From AE-B3B sp964543295 (GTDB taxonomy: Bacteria > Aerophobota > Aerophobia > Aerophobales > AE-B3A), in the NCBI GenBank assembly GCA_964543295.1, contig CAZIXA010000001.1, positions 62,001 through 126,000 of the forward strand: a stretch of 64,000 nucleotides of DNA, given 5' to 3'. The notes under the pieces are model-generated. The model saw only the letters and a list, made by a program, of their open reading frames with translations, had not been told where the DNA came from and did not search any database. The translations under genes and the position numbers were made by a program. How positions within the stretch are numbered: the stretch's first letter is position 1; the number at the start of each line of letters is the position of its first letter. Of this stretch, positions 41,101-49,471 are shown in pieces.

Positions 41101-42766
41101 TAAGCGCGTGAGGAAGATCGTCTTTTGCAGATGAGCCGGGCCCCAAGTTAAATTGGGTGTCCAGTCCCATTGCCTGATGAGAGACCGGAGAAGATCCCAC
41201 CTGTGGTGGTTGGTTGAGGCGGGGAGAACTCTGGGAAAGAAAGGTTGACCCTAAAGAAACTCCCTCATGAGGAGCCCAGGCTCCTCGAATTCCTAGAATG
41301 GTTGCCTTTCCCCCCATAAAGGGTATCCATTCATAATCTACCTTGATCTTGGTATCTTCGGTTATGCGAGCTGGATCAAAAAAGGACAAAAAGCCCGAAC
41401 TATAATCGATTAAATAATCTACCTCTTTGGTCAGTCTTCTTCCATCCATCCATACAATTTCACTTCCGGGAATGATGTCAGGATGAAGAAGGTAGACATC
41501 AACCCCATGTTTATATTCTGTATAAACGGTGTACACATGAGTGGGATGAGGAGGGTAGGCATTGGGAAAGGGCGGCAGAGGATGAGTAAATTTTAAAACC
41601 CCGAAGTCATAATCTATCTCGAATTCATAATTTGAGGTTACGTCACGGCCGTTCAAATCAAAGATGAGAAGAGTAAAATCCTCCCGACGAATTTTCTGGG
41701 AGCCGAGATAATAATAGTTTCTTAACTCATATTTTTCTATATAAACAGAATCCTGTTGTTTCTTTATCATGCGGTATCCTGAGGCTGGATATCGGATACC
41801 ATCTTTATCTCGGTAGCTAATGGCAATAACGAAATTTTCCTCTATACTTCGGTAAAATTTTATTATTCCCTCCCTTGAGTCCCATAAATAATCCTCTCCC
41901 GCGTATTGTAGATCAAAGTAGCCAGTGTAAGTGGCACCTTCCTCCCCTGTTACCGTTAGTTTTAGCGAGGTTTCATTGTTGGTGCCATCCTGATCATCTA
42001 AGTAGACCTCCAGGCTTTGGGAAGTAAGAGGAAGATGGGCAGGATCAAAGTAAGTCAGATAATACCTTCTCTTTAAGTAAGAGGTGTCGGGGATCTCTTT
42101 TTTTTCAAAAGTGGTCTTTCCAGTAAAGGTTTTACTCTCTGAGGTCCCTTTGCTCACGCTGGCTATCCCCATAAGGTTAAACTGGCCGGTTTTAGCGGTC
42201 ACTTTAGCTCCAAAGAGGCTCTTATTATAGGCAAGGAATTCTGTATCAGGCCAGCCCAATTGAAGATCCCCTAAGGCAACTTCCTGGATGATTTCATCCT
42301 TTTTGCCCTGGTAGATAAGGGACATTTTCTGCTGCTCACTGCGGGGAGCAGTATCATCATAATCCACATTAGCAAAAATCCTCTCCCCCACCCCTCCCCG
42401 CACCTTAACCTGAAGCTTTTGCTCAATTTCGGTCTCTGCGGTGGGCTTCTTTGATTCAGTAAGAGCCTCACTTCCTTCAAGATAATAGCGGTGCAGGTAT
42501 TTTATACCAATTACTTTGCGACCAAAGATCCTCAGGTGAGGTCCCCCGGTAAGGTTGGTGTTAACGATTCCTCCTTCTTCGGTATTTTCTTCTACGGTAA
42601 CATCCGCAGCTTCTTCTTTCAAGAGAGCGCCACCCAACCAGGCCGAATAGAGCTTTTCCTGGGCTATTTCCCAGAGACTTATCTTTTGGCATGCTTTTAT
42701 GGGTCCGGGAAGGCAAAGGATCAAAAGGAAAAATAAAAAAAATGGAACTAGCCTACTTATCCGCAA
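38102..42766 (-). CDS. sprA: SprA/Sov-like giant outer-membrane translocon protein
   Basis: 1554 residues with a signal peptide (MRISRLVPFFLFFLLILCLP, cut near IKA). The N-terminal third has the SprA-type pattern: VKVRGGVGERIFANVDYDDT, MSLIYQGKKDEIIQEVALGD, AYNKSLFGAKVTAKTGQFNL and RRYYLTYFD. Repeated YTVYTEY/VDYLIDYSSGFLSFFDPA elements follow. A Ca-binding-like Asp-rich loop region lies near 689-749 (DADGDGELDTEDKNGDGKLN). The C-terminal third is amphipathic strands ending in an aromatic residue (VEIRF), as in a barrel. Known SprA proteins (over 2000 residues) form the type IX export channel with PorV; this one is shorter. The start is TTG 42766. Confidence 0.8.
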   Translation of the reverse strand: MRISRLVPFFLFFLLILCLPGPIKACQKISLWEIAQEKLYSAWLGGALLKEEAADVTVEENTEEGGIVNTNLTGGPHLRIFGRKVIGIKYLHRYYLEGSEALTESKKPTAETEIEQKLQVKVRGGVGERIFANVDYDDTAPRSEQQKMSLIYQGKKDEIIQEVALGDLQLGWPDTEFLAYNKSLFGAKVTAKTGQFNLMGIASVSKGTSESKTFTGKTTFEKKEIPDTSYLKRRYYLTYFDPAHLPLTSQSLEVYLDDQDGTNNETSLKLTVTGEEGATYTGYFDLQYAGEDYLWDSREGIIKFYRSIEENFVIAISYRDKDGIRYPASGYRMIKKQQDSVYIEKYELRNYYYLGSQKIRREDFTLLIFDLNGRDVTSNYEFEIDYDFGVLKFTHPLPPFPNAYPPHPTHVYTVYTEYKHGVDVYLLHPDIIPGSEIVWMDGRRLTKEVDYLIDYSSGFLSFFDPARITEDTKIKVDYEWIPFMGGKATILGIRGAWAPHEGVSLGSTFLSQSSPRLNQPPQVGSSPVSHQAMGLDTQFNLGPGSSAKDDLPHALNLQVSGEVARSVYNPNTFGKAIIENFESTKISDDLSMDKDAWWLGSRPDLASLGERVGVDILNEDIPGEDINPDWSRDKIEVLVLNFDFSMPESWESLVYSISKVGRDYSERSSLELWIKGDGQGERLWFDLGVVSEDADGDGELDTEDKNGDGKLNPGEDTGIDLGGELIGSGNGKLDTEDLDGDGNLSTNENYSQYGDTIEPDLKINWVGWRKVTIPLARSSNWDEVNQIVKHLRMWVQGNPGSARLTFAVISISGDRWQKKNLTVEAINNQDNPDYNPFDDEGFRSYYDEMYGDFETREHKRKKEGALFLYGLARGDEGYVQQTFISPKDYSSYQTLNFWIRGSDECSQENTYSAYLRIGSDVSDGGEYLEKEVTVDFSGWRLIKADFADLASQGSVSLREIKQLRIGTRSNFNSNPDKGVYFNDIFLSGVKKEEGFANRVGLKMELGKFLSISSEYKTLDAVFRTIGVLPTNQRMREYHLGINLLPLEYLPLSYDFTRRDTDTLWVRETSLSTKELGKVVEEKRDYGLDFLLPRWPRMGLRVENKVTDYQSLAEVENEDTYGVSLEYENPYRFVLLPTSIQTAYEIGEKREIFLDTAENKKEETRKWRITLPWETFENLKIKPTYSQTKVNEMSEGAFMPKLREKEFDLESEASFLHLSPHLSFQGGYREDGFSFESPQKRDISTHSQISLSLPLRMEEFFPQSQFLSTLKFYTQYEITREGLYHDTSSPMGLGPQLGLKTLDLKDGMTRLILKRGNFSLRERWQPFDFLNLGTDYSNIREKKMREGTPYLLKIRTWPSLDLKIDLNKSPLGIGRFSRILFATSLLMSGYVQKITHKENISSTRTYRPSLVWKGDFKNLKDLSLTVSYNSTEDRKKYHEEPAILVKLSSLSGIKLDYFTICPWGKKIPFLRRIINFDDKIHFTTGLDREREKNYLSSGRISRNTQKWTLFGEAGYEVAKNVQMKLGLEGGYFEDRVTEGEDYYFWGGDCEVEIRF

Positions 42767-42865
42767 TTCACCCGTCCTCTCTTCATGATATAGAAAATGG
42801 GAAAACTAGGCAAGAAAAATGGGGCGAGGGGAATTGTAAGTATTCCGTGAACCCCGTCGTTTTTG

Positions 42866-42911
42866 GTAGTCGCAAGGCTCAGAGCTTGCGTACCCTAAAG
42901 GGTGCGGCTAC
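42866..42911 (+). repeat. Three-way-junction palindromic repeat
   Basis: GTAGT (42866-42870) pairs with GCTAC (42907-42911, one G-T pair). Between them are hairpins CGCAAG/CTTGCG (42871-42890) and ACCC-TAAA-GGGT (42892-42903). It looks like a member of a dispersed structured repeat family. Only one copy is seen in this window. Confidence 0.6.
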
Positions 42912-42980
42912 TGAAAATTCAATGTGACACAACGTTTACTGAGCATTTACGAGAAATTGAAGAGGTGGGAAACCAGATAT

Positions 42981-44297
42981 TTACTCTTGCCTTACTTCGA
43001 TGGAGCGTGTATGGGCATCATAGGGCCCTTCAGCGAAAGCAAGAGTAGTTATATTTTTGGCCATCAGTTTTAGGGCTTTTTTGGTAAGGGATTGATAGGT
43101 TAGTAATTTAAGGAAGGTCTGAACCGAAAGGCCAGAAAAACTTTTGGCCCAGCCTCCTGTAGGAAGAATATGATTGGTTCCGCTTAGATAATCAGCCGCA
43201 GCTACCGGTGAGAAATCGCCCAGAAAGACGGAGCCGGCATTCTTTATCTGCTTAAGAACCCCCTTGGGCCCTCGGGTCATTATCTCTAGATGCTCGGGAG
43301 CAAAATCATTTACAAAATTTATGGCCTCATTCAGGTTCTCTACCATTAAAATGGCTCCATATTTTTCTAGAGATTTTTCCATTATCTTTCTGCGGGAAAA
43401 TCTTTTTATCTCCTTAGTTACATGTTGACGAACTTCTTCAGCCAATTTTTCGGAAGTGGTTACCAGGATAGAGCAGTTCTCCTCATCGTGCTCTGCTTGA
43501 GATAATAGGTCACTCGCCACATAGGCCGGATTTGCCGAACCATCAGCCAGGACTAAAATCTCACTAGGCCCGGCCGGACAGTCTATCCCCACTTTCCCTA
43601 AACTAGAAAGATAGGCCTTTGCTGCATTAACATAGGCATTTCCCGGGCCCACCATGAGGTCAACTTTAGGAATGGTGGCAGTGCCAAAGGCTAGAGCAGC
43701 TATTGCCTGGGCTCCACCCACATTAAGCATAAGATCTACCCCGGCTATATCAGCCGCTACCATAACTACCTCAGCCATCTCACCCTCCTTTGAAGGAGGA
43801 CTGGCAAGAATGATTTTACCTACCCCGGCCAATTTGGCTGGAACTGTAGCCATTATGGCGGTGGAGGGATATCTGGCTTTTCCCCCGGGGACGTAAACAC
43901 CTACCTTACTAAAGGAAACAAATCTTTGCCCCAGGGTGTAGCTACCCTCACCTTTATTTAAGAAGGTTTTATTAATTGACCAGTCTTTAGGCAACTGGTG
44001 TCGATGAAAATCATAAACCTGGTCTCGCATTTTCCTTAGTGATTCTATAACTTCTGGACTAACCCTTTTATAAGCCTCTTTTACCCTCTCTTTTTTAACC
44101 AAAAAATCCCGTGCGCTAAGGCTAACCCCATCAAATTTACTGGTGAACCTCGAAACTGCTTCATCGCCGCGTTTTTCAACTTCCTGAATAATGGGGATAA
44201 CACGAGAGAGAATTTCCTCCATCCTTGAGCGAGATCTTTCCAAGATCCTCTTATAATCACCCCTACTTAAATCTTTTAACTTCTTTGGCATCAACAT
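42981..44297 (-). CDS. hisD: Histidinol dehydrogenase
   Basis: 438 residues. It performs the last two oxidations of histidine synthesis (histidinol to histidine, NAD and zinc). Signatures are VPGGKARYPSTAIMATVPAK, VGGAQAIAALAFGTATIPKV, VGPGNAYVNAAKAYLSS, GPSEILVLADGSANPAYVAS, LLSQAEHDEE (a zinc ligand and catalytic region) and NHILPTGGWAKSFSGLSVQT. No other his gene is in the window. Its start overlaps the mtaB end by seven bases, so it is translated as the last gene of the pfkB-dnaK series. Confidence 0.97.
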   Translation of the reverse strand: MLMPKKLKDLSRGDYKRILERSRSRMEEILSRVIPIIQEVEKRGDEAVSRFTSKFDGVSLSARDFLVKKERVKEAYKRVSPEVIESLRKMRDQVYDFHRHQLPKDWSINKTFLNKGEGSYTLGQRFVSFSKVGVYVPGGKARYPSTAIMATVPAKLAGVGKIILASPPSKEGEMAEVVMVAADIAGVDLMLNVGGAQAIAALAFGTATIPKVDLMVGPGNAYVNAAKAYLSSLGKVGIDCPAGPSEILVLADGSANPAYVASDLLSQAEHDEENCSILVTTSEKLAEEVRQHVTKEIKRFSRRKIMEKSLEKYGAILMVENLNEAINFVNDFAPEHLEIMTRGPKGVLKQIKNAGSVFLGDFSPVAAADYLSGTNHILPTGGWAKSFSGLSVQTFLKLLTYQSLTKKALKLMAKNITTLAFAEGPYDAHTRSIEVRQE

Positions 44298-45589
44298 GAG
44301 AATACCTTTTCCACTTCTCCTAATATCTGTCCCTGGTTAGCATTTACCAGCCTCACCATCACCAATTTATTTTTTAGCTCATTTTCACCTTTAAAACTTG
44401 CCCGAATATAATTATCAGTATATCCGGTAAACCACCCAGTTTTTGAGTCAACCTTTTCTTCCACCAGGACTCTTAAGCTCTCACCTAAAAAACGGGAGGC
44501 AAAATTCTGAGTCAGATTCTTTCCCAGCTCCCTTAGGTGGTCACTTCTTTCTTTCTTCACCTTTCCTTCCACACGAGGCTGCATTGAATAAGCCCTGGTC
44601 TCTATGCGGGGAGAGAATCTGAAAATATGAAGACGACTGAATCCAATTTCTCGCACGAAACGATAGGTATTAAGGAACTGTCTTTGGGTCTCACCAGGAA
44701 AGCCTACCATAACGTCGGTGGTAATAGCTACTGAGGGAACCGTCTTTTTAATATGCTCAACCAGTCTTCGGTATTGATGAGGACTATATTTTCTTCCCAT
44801 GCGCTGCAAAATCTCGGGATCTCCACTCTGTAGGGGAAGATGAAGATGAGCACAGATTAGGCGGCAATTACTCATAAGATCGATTAGTCCTGAGGGGAGA
44901 AGATGGGGCTCAAGAGAGCTCAGTCTCACTCTCACAGTTTTCTCAAAACATTGCATGCCTCTCAAAAGATCAACTAAACTCGTAGGTGAGTCAAGATCTC
45001 TTCCATAAAGGGCAAGATTTACTCCCACCAGAACAATTTCTTTAAACCCATTGAGAATAAGACTTTCTACTTCCTTGAGAACTTCCTCGGGAGCTCGGCT
45101 CTTAATCTTAGCTCCACGCACATAAGGCAACCTACAATAACTACAAAACTGATTGCATCCATCCTCTATTTTTACAAAGGCTCGACTATGAGCATGAAAG
45201 GTCTGAATAAAGGGCTTTGTGTTGGTAAGATTTTTATTGGGTCCAAGGATTATACTCGGTATCTTTAATTTTTCTTCATTTCCGAGCACTAGATCTATCT
45301 GGGGAAACTTCTTTCTTAGCCTGTCTTTTTCTGCTTCTGCGTAACAGCCAGTGACAATTAAATGAGCGTTAGAACCATTCTTTTTGGCAGCCTTGATTAA
45401 CTCTTCTGATTTGTGATCAGCTCTCTCAGTGACGCTGCAAGTATTTATAATGTAAAAATCCGCCTTTTCCTTAAAAGGAACCTCTCGAAAACCAGCCTGA
45501 ATGAGGCGCTCCCGCAAAACCTGGGTTTCGTATTGATTTACTTTGCAGCCTAGAGTGGCTAAAGCTACTTTGAGCATCCTCATCACCAT
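44291..45589 (-). CDS. mtaB: tRNA t6A37 methylthiotransferase
   Basis: 432 residues. It is a radical-SAM enzyme that adds methylthio to t6A at position 37 of tRNAs. An N-terminal UPF0004 domain has Cys residues in LATLGCKVNQYE, NTCSVTERAD and VTGCYAEAEK. The radical SAM CxxxCxxC is CNQFCSYC, with RLPYVRG following. The C-terminal TRAM domain lies about 370-432. The LGCKVNQYE form separates MtaB from MiaB and RimO. A hairpin repeat separates it from dnaJ upstream. Confidence 0.94.
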   Translation of the reverse strand: MVMRMLKVALATLGCKVNQYETQVLRERLIQAGFREVPFKEKADFYIINTCSVTERADHKSEELIKAAKKNGSNAHLIVTGCYAEAEKDRLRKKFPQIDLVLGNEEKLKIPSIILGPNKNLTNTKPFIQTFHAHSRAFVKIEDGCNQFCSYCRLPYVRGAKIKSRAPEEVLKEVESLILNGFKEIVLVGVNLALYGRDLDSPTSLVDLLRGMQCFEKTVRVRLSSLEPHLLPSGLIDLMSNCRLICAHLHLPLQSGDPEILQRMGRKYSPHQYRRLVEHIKKTVPSVAITTDVMVGFPGETQRQFLNTYRFVREIGFSRLHIFRFSPRIETRAYSMQPRVEGKVKKERSDHLRELGKNLTQNFASRFLGESLRVLVEEKVDSKTGWFTGYTDNYIRASFKGENELKNKLVMVRLVNANQGQILGEVEKVFSC

Positions 45590-45604
45590 CGAAAAAAGGG
45601 GATG

Positions 45605-45688
45605 AAAAAAGGGGACGTGATTATTTTTTCCAGGTCTCTCTTCCTAAAATTTTTTTCGTTTCCAAAAAATGATCACGTCCCCTTTTTT
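45605..45688. repeat. Inverted-repeat element of the GGGGACGTGATTA family
   Basis: AAAAAAGGGGACGTGATTAT (45605-45624, then TTTTT) is mirrored by ATGATCACGTCCCC and a T run (45669-45688). The arms of about 25 bases differ at one inner position. The loop is about 30 bases. It lies between dnaJ and mtaB, where it could attenuate transcription out of dnaJ. Confidence 0.78.
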
Positions 45689-45690
45689 TG

Positions 45691-46836
45691 CTAGCTGCCA
45701 AAAAGCCGCTTCACTTTATTAAAGAAATCCTTCATATGGGGCTGTCCATTTCCCTGTCTTAGTTCATCAAATTTCCTGAGAAGCTCCTTTTGTTCCTCGT
45801 TCAGATGCACCGGGGTCTCTACCACTACCTTTACCCATTGATCCCCTCGATTAGGAGAGTGTAAATAGGGAATGCCTTTACCCCTTAAGCGAAAGATTTT
45901 ATTGGTTTGCGTTCTGGGGGGAATAGTTAACTTTACTTTGCCATTCAAGGTGGGAACAATGACCCGTCCTCCCAGGGCGGCCTGGGCAAAACTAATGGGA
46001 ACCTCACAGATAATGTTATTTCCATCCCTTTCAAATATGGGATGGGGCTTGACGCGGAGACTAACGTATAGATCACCAGGTGGACCCCCACGTGAACCAG
46101 CTTCTCCTTGCCCCCCTAACCTCAGGTGAGCTCCATGATCGACCCCGGCAGGGACCTTCACCTTGATCTTCCGAGCAGTTCGAATCCTTCCCGTACCTCG
46201 ACATTGCCGGCAGGGGTCTCTTATGATAGTTCCCCTTCCCTGACATTGAGTACAGGTTCTGGATATGGAGAAAAAGCTCTGGCCAACCGATACGTAACCA
46301 GTCCCTTTACAGGTTGGGCACGTTTGAGGTTCAGAACCAGGCTTAATTCCGCTTCCTCCACAACTGGAGCATGATTCATACCTACCAACTCTGATTTCCT
46401 TTTCGGTTCCAAAAGCCGCTTCCTCAAAGCTAATCTCCAGAGTATAATGAAGGTCTGAGCCTGGCTGGGTTTCCCTTGTTCTGGCTCTGCGCCCAAAAAA
46501 ATCTCCAAAGATATCCCCTCCGAAAGCTCCTCTACCAAAGACCTCCTCAAAGATCTTAAAGGGATCGACGTCAAATCCACCAAATCCGGCACCTGCGCCA
46601 ACTTCTGCCTCCAGTCCCGCATGTCCATATTGATCGTAGATTTGCCTTTTTTCAGAGTCAGAGAGAATCTTGTAAGCCTCGGATACCTCCTTGAATTTTT
46701 CCTCTGCTTCTTTGGAATTGCCCGGGTTTCTATCAGGATGGTATTTGATGGCTAATCTGCGGTAAGCCTTTTTTATCTCCTCAGGAGAAGCATCTCTGGA
46801 AATGCCTAGAATCTCATAGTAATCCCTCTTGGCCAC
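45691..46836 (-). CDS. dnaJ: Chaperone DnaJ
   Basis: 381 residues, full-length type I. The J-domain has HPD in YHPDRNPGN near residue 34. A Gly/Phe region follows (VGAGAGFGGFDVDPF). Four zinc repeats are CSSCGGSG, CPTCKGTG, CTQCQGRG and CRQCRGTG (about 155-215). The C-terminal substrate-binding domains follow, with GAHLRLGGQGEAGSRGGPPG. It stimulates DnaK. Its start is five bases after the dnaK stop. Confidence 0.98.
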   Translation of the reverse strand: MAKRDYYEILGISRDASPEEIKKAYRRLAIKYHPDRNPGNSKEAEEKFKEVSEAYKILSDSEKRQIYDQYGHAGLEAEVGAGAGFGGFDVDPFKIFEEVFGRGAFGGDIFGDFFGRRARTRETQPGSDLHYTLEISFEEAAFGTEKEIRVGRYESCSSCGGSGIKPGSEPQTCPTCKGTGYVSVGQSFFSISRTCTQCQGRGTIIRDPCRQCRGTGRIRTARKIKVKVPAGVDHGAHLRLGGQGEAGSRGGPPGDLYVSLRVKPHPIFERDGNNIICEVPISFAQAALGGRVIVPTLNGKVKLTIPPRTQTNKIFRLRGKGIPYLHSPNRGDQWVKVVVETPVHLNEEQKELLRKFDELRQGNGQPHMKDFFNKVKRLFGS

Positions 46837-46840
46837 TCAG

Positions 46841-48775
46841 CTACTCCTCTACCTCATAGTCAGCATCAGTTACATCTTCTCCCTCTTTCTTCTCCTTTTT
46901 TTCCTTGCCAGCCTCACCTTTTTGCTTAGACTCTTCTTGAGCCTGTTTTTTGGCTGCCTCCTCATATACTGCCTGGCCAAGTCTTTGCGTGACCTCACTC
47001 AGCTTTTTTATCTTATCTCTGATTTCCTCCACACTACCCGTATCTTTTGCCTTCTTAAGTTGTTCGATTGCCTCCTGGATATTCTTCTTCTCGGCCTCGC
47101 CAACCTTATCCCCATGCTCCTTAAGAGTCTTTTCGGTAGCGTAGATTATGTTATCTGCCTGATTTTGAGCTTCAATCTTTTCTCTTTTCTTTTTGTCTTC
47201 TTCAGCATGTTGTTCGGCCTCTTTGACCATGTGGTCCTTTTCTTCACTGGATAAAGCACCTGATTCTCTAATAGTAATTTCTTGCTCTTTGCCAGTGCCT
47301 TTATCCTTGGCCTTAACATTTACGATGCCATTGGCATCGATATCAAAAGTAACTTCAATCTGAGGGATACCACGAGGAGCAGGGGGAATTCCGGTAAGCT
47401 GAAATCTCCCCAGAGTGCGGTTATCAGCCGCCATGGTTCGCTCCCCCTGTAGAACATGAATATCCACCGCTGTCTGACCATCAGCAGCCGTAGTGAAGAT
47501 CTTACTCTCTTTGGTGGGAATGGTTGTATTTCTCTCAATGAGCTTGGTAGATACCGCTCCCAGAGTCTCTATTCCCAGGGAAAGTGGGGTAACATCCAGA
47601 AGAAGGATATCTTTGACTTCTCCAGCCAGAACTCCGCCCTGAATAGCTGCCCCTACCGCCACTACCTCATCCGGATTGACTCCCTTATGGGGTTCTTTTC
47701 CGAAGAGCTTCTTCACTACCTGCTGCACTTTGGGCATTCTGGTCTGGCCTCCCACCAAGACTACCTCCTCAATATCCTCAGGTTTCAGTTTAGCATCTGC
47801 CAGTGCCTGCTCACAAGGTTTGATGGTCTTTTCAATTAAATCTTCGGTTAACTGCTCTAATTTGGCCCGAGTAAGGGTCAAGTTCAAGTGTTTAGGCCCA
47901 CTTTGATCGGCGGTAATAAAGGGTAGATTTATCTGGGTCTCCAGACTGGAGGAAAGCTCGCATTTGGCTTTTTCTGCCGCCTCCTTAAGCCTTTGCAAAG
48001 CCATCTTATCTTCTCTTATATCTATGCCACTTTGCTTTTTGAATTCCTCTGCCGCCCAGTCCGCTACTTGCTGGTCGAAGTCATCTCCTCCCAAATAGGT
48101 ATCACCATTAGTGGAAAGAACTTCCACCACATTATCCCCTACATCCAAAATGGAAATATCAAAGGTTCCCCCACCTAAGTCATAGACTGCTATTTTCTTT
48201 TCTCCCTTTTTTTCCAATCCATAGGCCATAGCTGCTGCCGTAGGTTCATTAATGATACGCTCTACCTTAAGACCAGCAATAGCACCGGCATCTTTAGTTG
48301 CCTGGCGCTGACTATCACGAAAATGAGCAGGAACAGTAATTACCGCTCGCTCTACCTTTGCTCCCAGATGCTGCTCGGCTGTCTGCTTCATCTTCTGGAG
48401 AGTACGAGCTGAAATCTCCTGGGGTAGAAATTCTCCTTTGTTTACCCTCACTTTGACTCTACCTTGAGAATCTTTTATTAAATCATAAGGGATTCTTTTC
48501 TTTGCCTTCTCTACTGCTGGCTCATCGAACCTACGACCCATAAGTCTTTTTATGGAATTGACTGTATTCTTAGGGTTGGTTATAGCCTGTCTTTTAGCTG
48601 GTCCACCTACTAACATTTCTCCCTTATCGGTGAAAGCAACCACGGAAGGAGTTGTTCGAGAACCCTCTTGATTAGTTATAACCACAGGCTCATCCCCCTC
48701 TATTACTGCCACACAGGAGTTGGTGGTACCCAAATCAATACCGATTATTTTTTTAGTTACTTTTTTGTCACTCAT
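46841..48775 (-). CDS. dnaK: Chaperone DnaK (Hsp70)
   Basis: 644 residues. Nucleotide-binding domain motifs are IGIDLGTTNSCVAVIEG, AVITVPAHFRDSQRQATKDA, IAVYDLGGGTFDISILDVGD and VVLVGGQTRMPKVQ. The linker is VKDILLLDVTPLSLGIETLG. A substrate domain and a charged lid ending EDVTDADYEVEE complete it. It refolds proteins with DnaJ and GrpE. AAAGGGGGAG lies just before the ATG. Confidence 0.98.
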   Translation of the reverse strand: MSDKKVTKKIIGIDLGTTNSCVAVIEGDEPVVITNQEGSRTTPSVVAFTDKGEMLVGGPAKRQAITNPKNTVNSIKRLMGRRFDEPAVEKAKKRIPYDLIKDSQGRVKVRVNKGEFLPQEISARTLQKMKQTAEQHLGAKVERAVITVPAHFRDSQRQATKDAGAIAGLKVERIINEPTAAAMAYGLEKKGEKKIAVYDLGGGTFDISILDVGDNVVEVLSTNGDTYLGGDDFDQQVADWAAEEFKKQSGIDIREDKMALQRLKEAAEKAKCELSSSLETQINLPFITADQSGPKHLNLTLTRAKLEQLTEDLIEKTIKPCEQALADAKLKPEDIEEVVLVGGQTRMPKVQQVVKKLFGKEPHKGVNPDEVVAVGAAIQGGVLAGEVKDILLLDVTPLSLGIETLGAVSTKLIERNTTIPTKESKIFTTAADGQTAVDIHVLQGERTMAADNRTLGRFQLTGIPPAPRGIPQIEVTFDIDANGIVNVKAKDKGTGKEQEITIRESGALSSEEKDHMVKEAEQHAEEDKKKREKIEAQNQADNIIYATEKTLKEHGDKVGEAEKKNIQEAIEQLKKAKDTGSVEEIRDKIKKLSEVTQRLGQAVYEEAAKKQAQEESKQKGEAGKEKKEKKEGEDVTDADYEVEE

Positions 48776-48841
48776 AGATACTCCCCCTTTTAAAGTGATT
48801 AGAGATCAATGATTAGGGTAAAATCCGTTCTGTCCCCATCA

Positions 48842-49471
48842 CTAATCTTTACTTTTCTCTTTTATCTTGTTTTCTTCACTTCTCTTGTTTACCTTAACCA
48901 TAGCTGGTCTTAAAATCTTATCGTTGAGCTTATAACCTTTTCTCATCTCCTCCACTACTAAGTTATCCGGATATTCGGCTAGATCCACACTCATAAGTGC
49001 CTCATGAAAATGGGGATCAAACTCTTCACCCTCTGCCTTAATCTCCTGTAATCCTTGCTTCTGAAGTACAGCTTTTAGCTTTTCAAGAATCATCCTCATC
49101 CCTTCCATCAGACTGGCAAGGTTCTTTGACTGTTGGCTTGAGTCCACTGCCCTTTCCAGGTCGTCTAAAACCGGCAAAAATTGCTTAATTAAATCCTCGT
49201 TGGACCAACTAACTATCCTCTCTCTTTCTTTTTGACTCCGACGTTTATAATTCTCAAACTCTGCTTTTAATCGCTTAAGATAATCCAGATACTCACCCGC
49301 TTCTTTATCTGTTGATTTCAGCTCCTCCTTTACTGCTTTAAGCTGGTTCCGAAGGGAGGAAATCTCCCTTTTAGCATCCTTAAGCTTTTTTTCTTCAGTG
49401 GTGAATTTCGCTTTTATCTCTAAACATTTCTTTTTGTAGTCTGCATGGCTTTTATTTTTCTGAGAACTCAT
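48842..49471 (-). CDS. grpE: Nucleotide exchange factor GrpE
   Basis: 209 residues. A long N-terminal coiled coil (to about 85) leads into LKRLKAEFENYKRRSQKERE, FLPVLDDLERAV, GMRMILEKLKAVLQKQGLQE and FDPHFHEALMSVD, the full GrpE signature. It resets DnaK by ADP release. Its ATG overlaps the stop of the kinase gene upstream (ATGA), so it is translationally coupled to it. Confidence 0.97.
   Translation of the reverse strand: MSSQKNKSHADYKKKCLEIKAKFTTEEKKLKDAKREISSLRNQLKAVKEELKSTDKEAGEYLDYLKRLKAEFENYKRRSQKERERIVSWSNEDLIKQFLPVLDDLERAVDSSQQSKNLASLMEGMRMILEKLKAVLQKQGLQEIKAEGEEFDPHFHEALMSVDLAEYPDNLVVEEMRKGYKLNDKILRPAMVKVNKRSEENKIKEKSKD

Noticed and set aside
46829..47254. Hydrophobic plus-strand open frame opposite dnaK.
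   Set aside because: It is the antisense of the Lys/Glu-rich DnaK tail. Hydrophobicity arises from the complement of charged codons.
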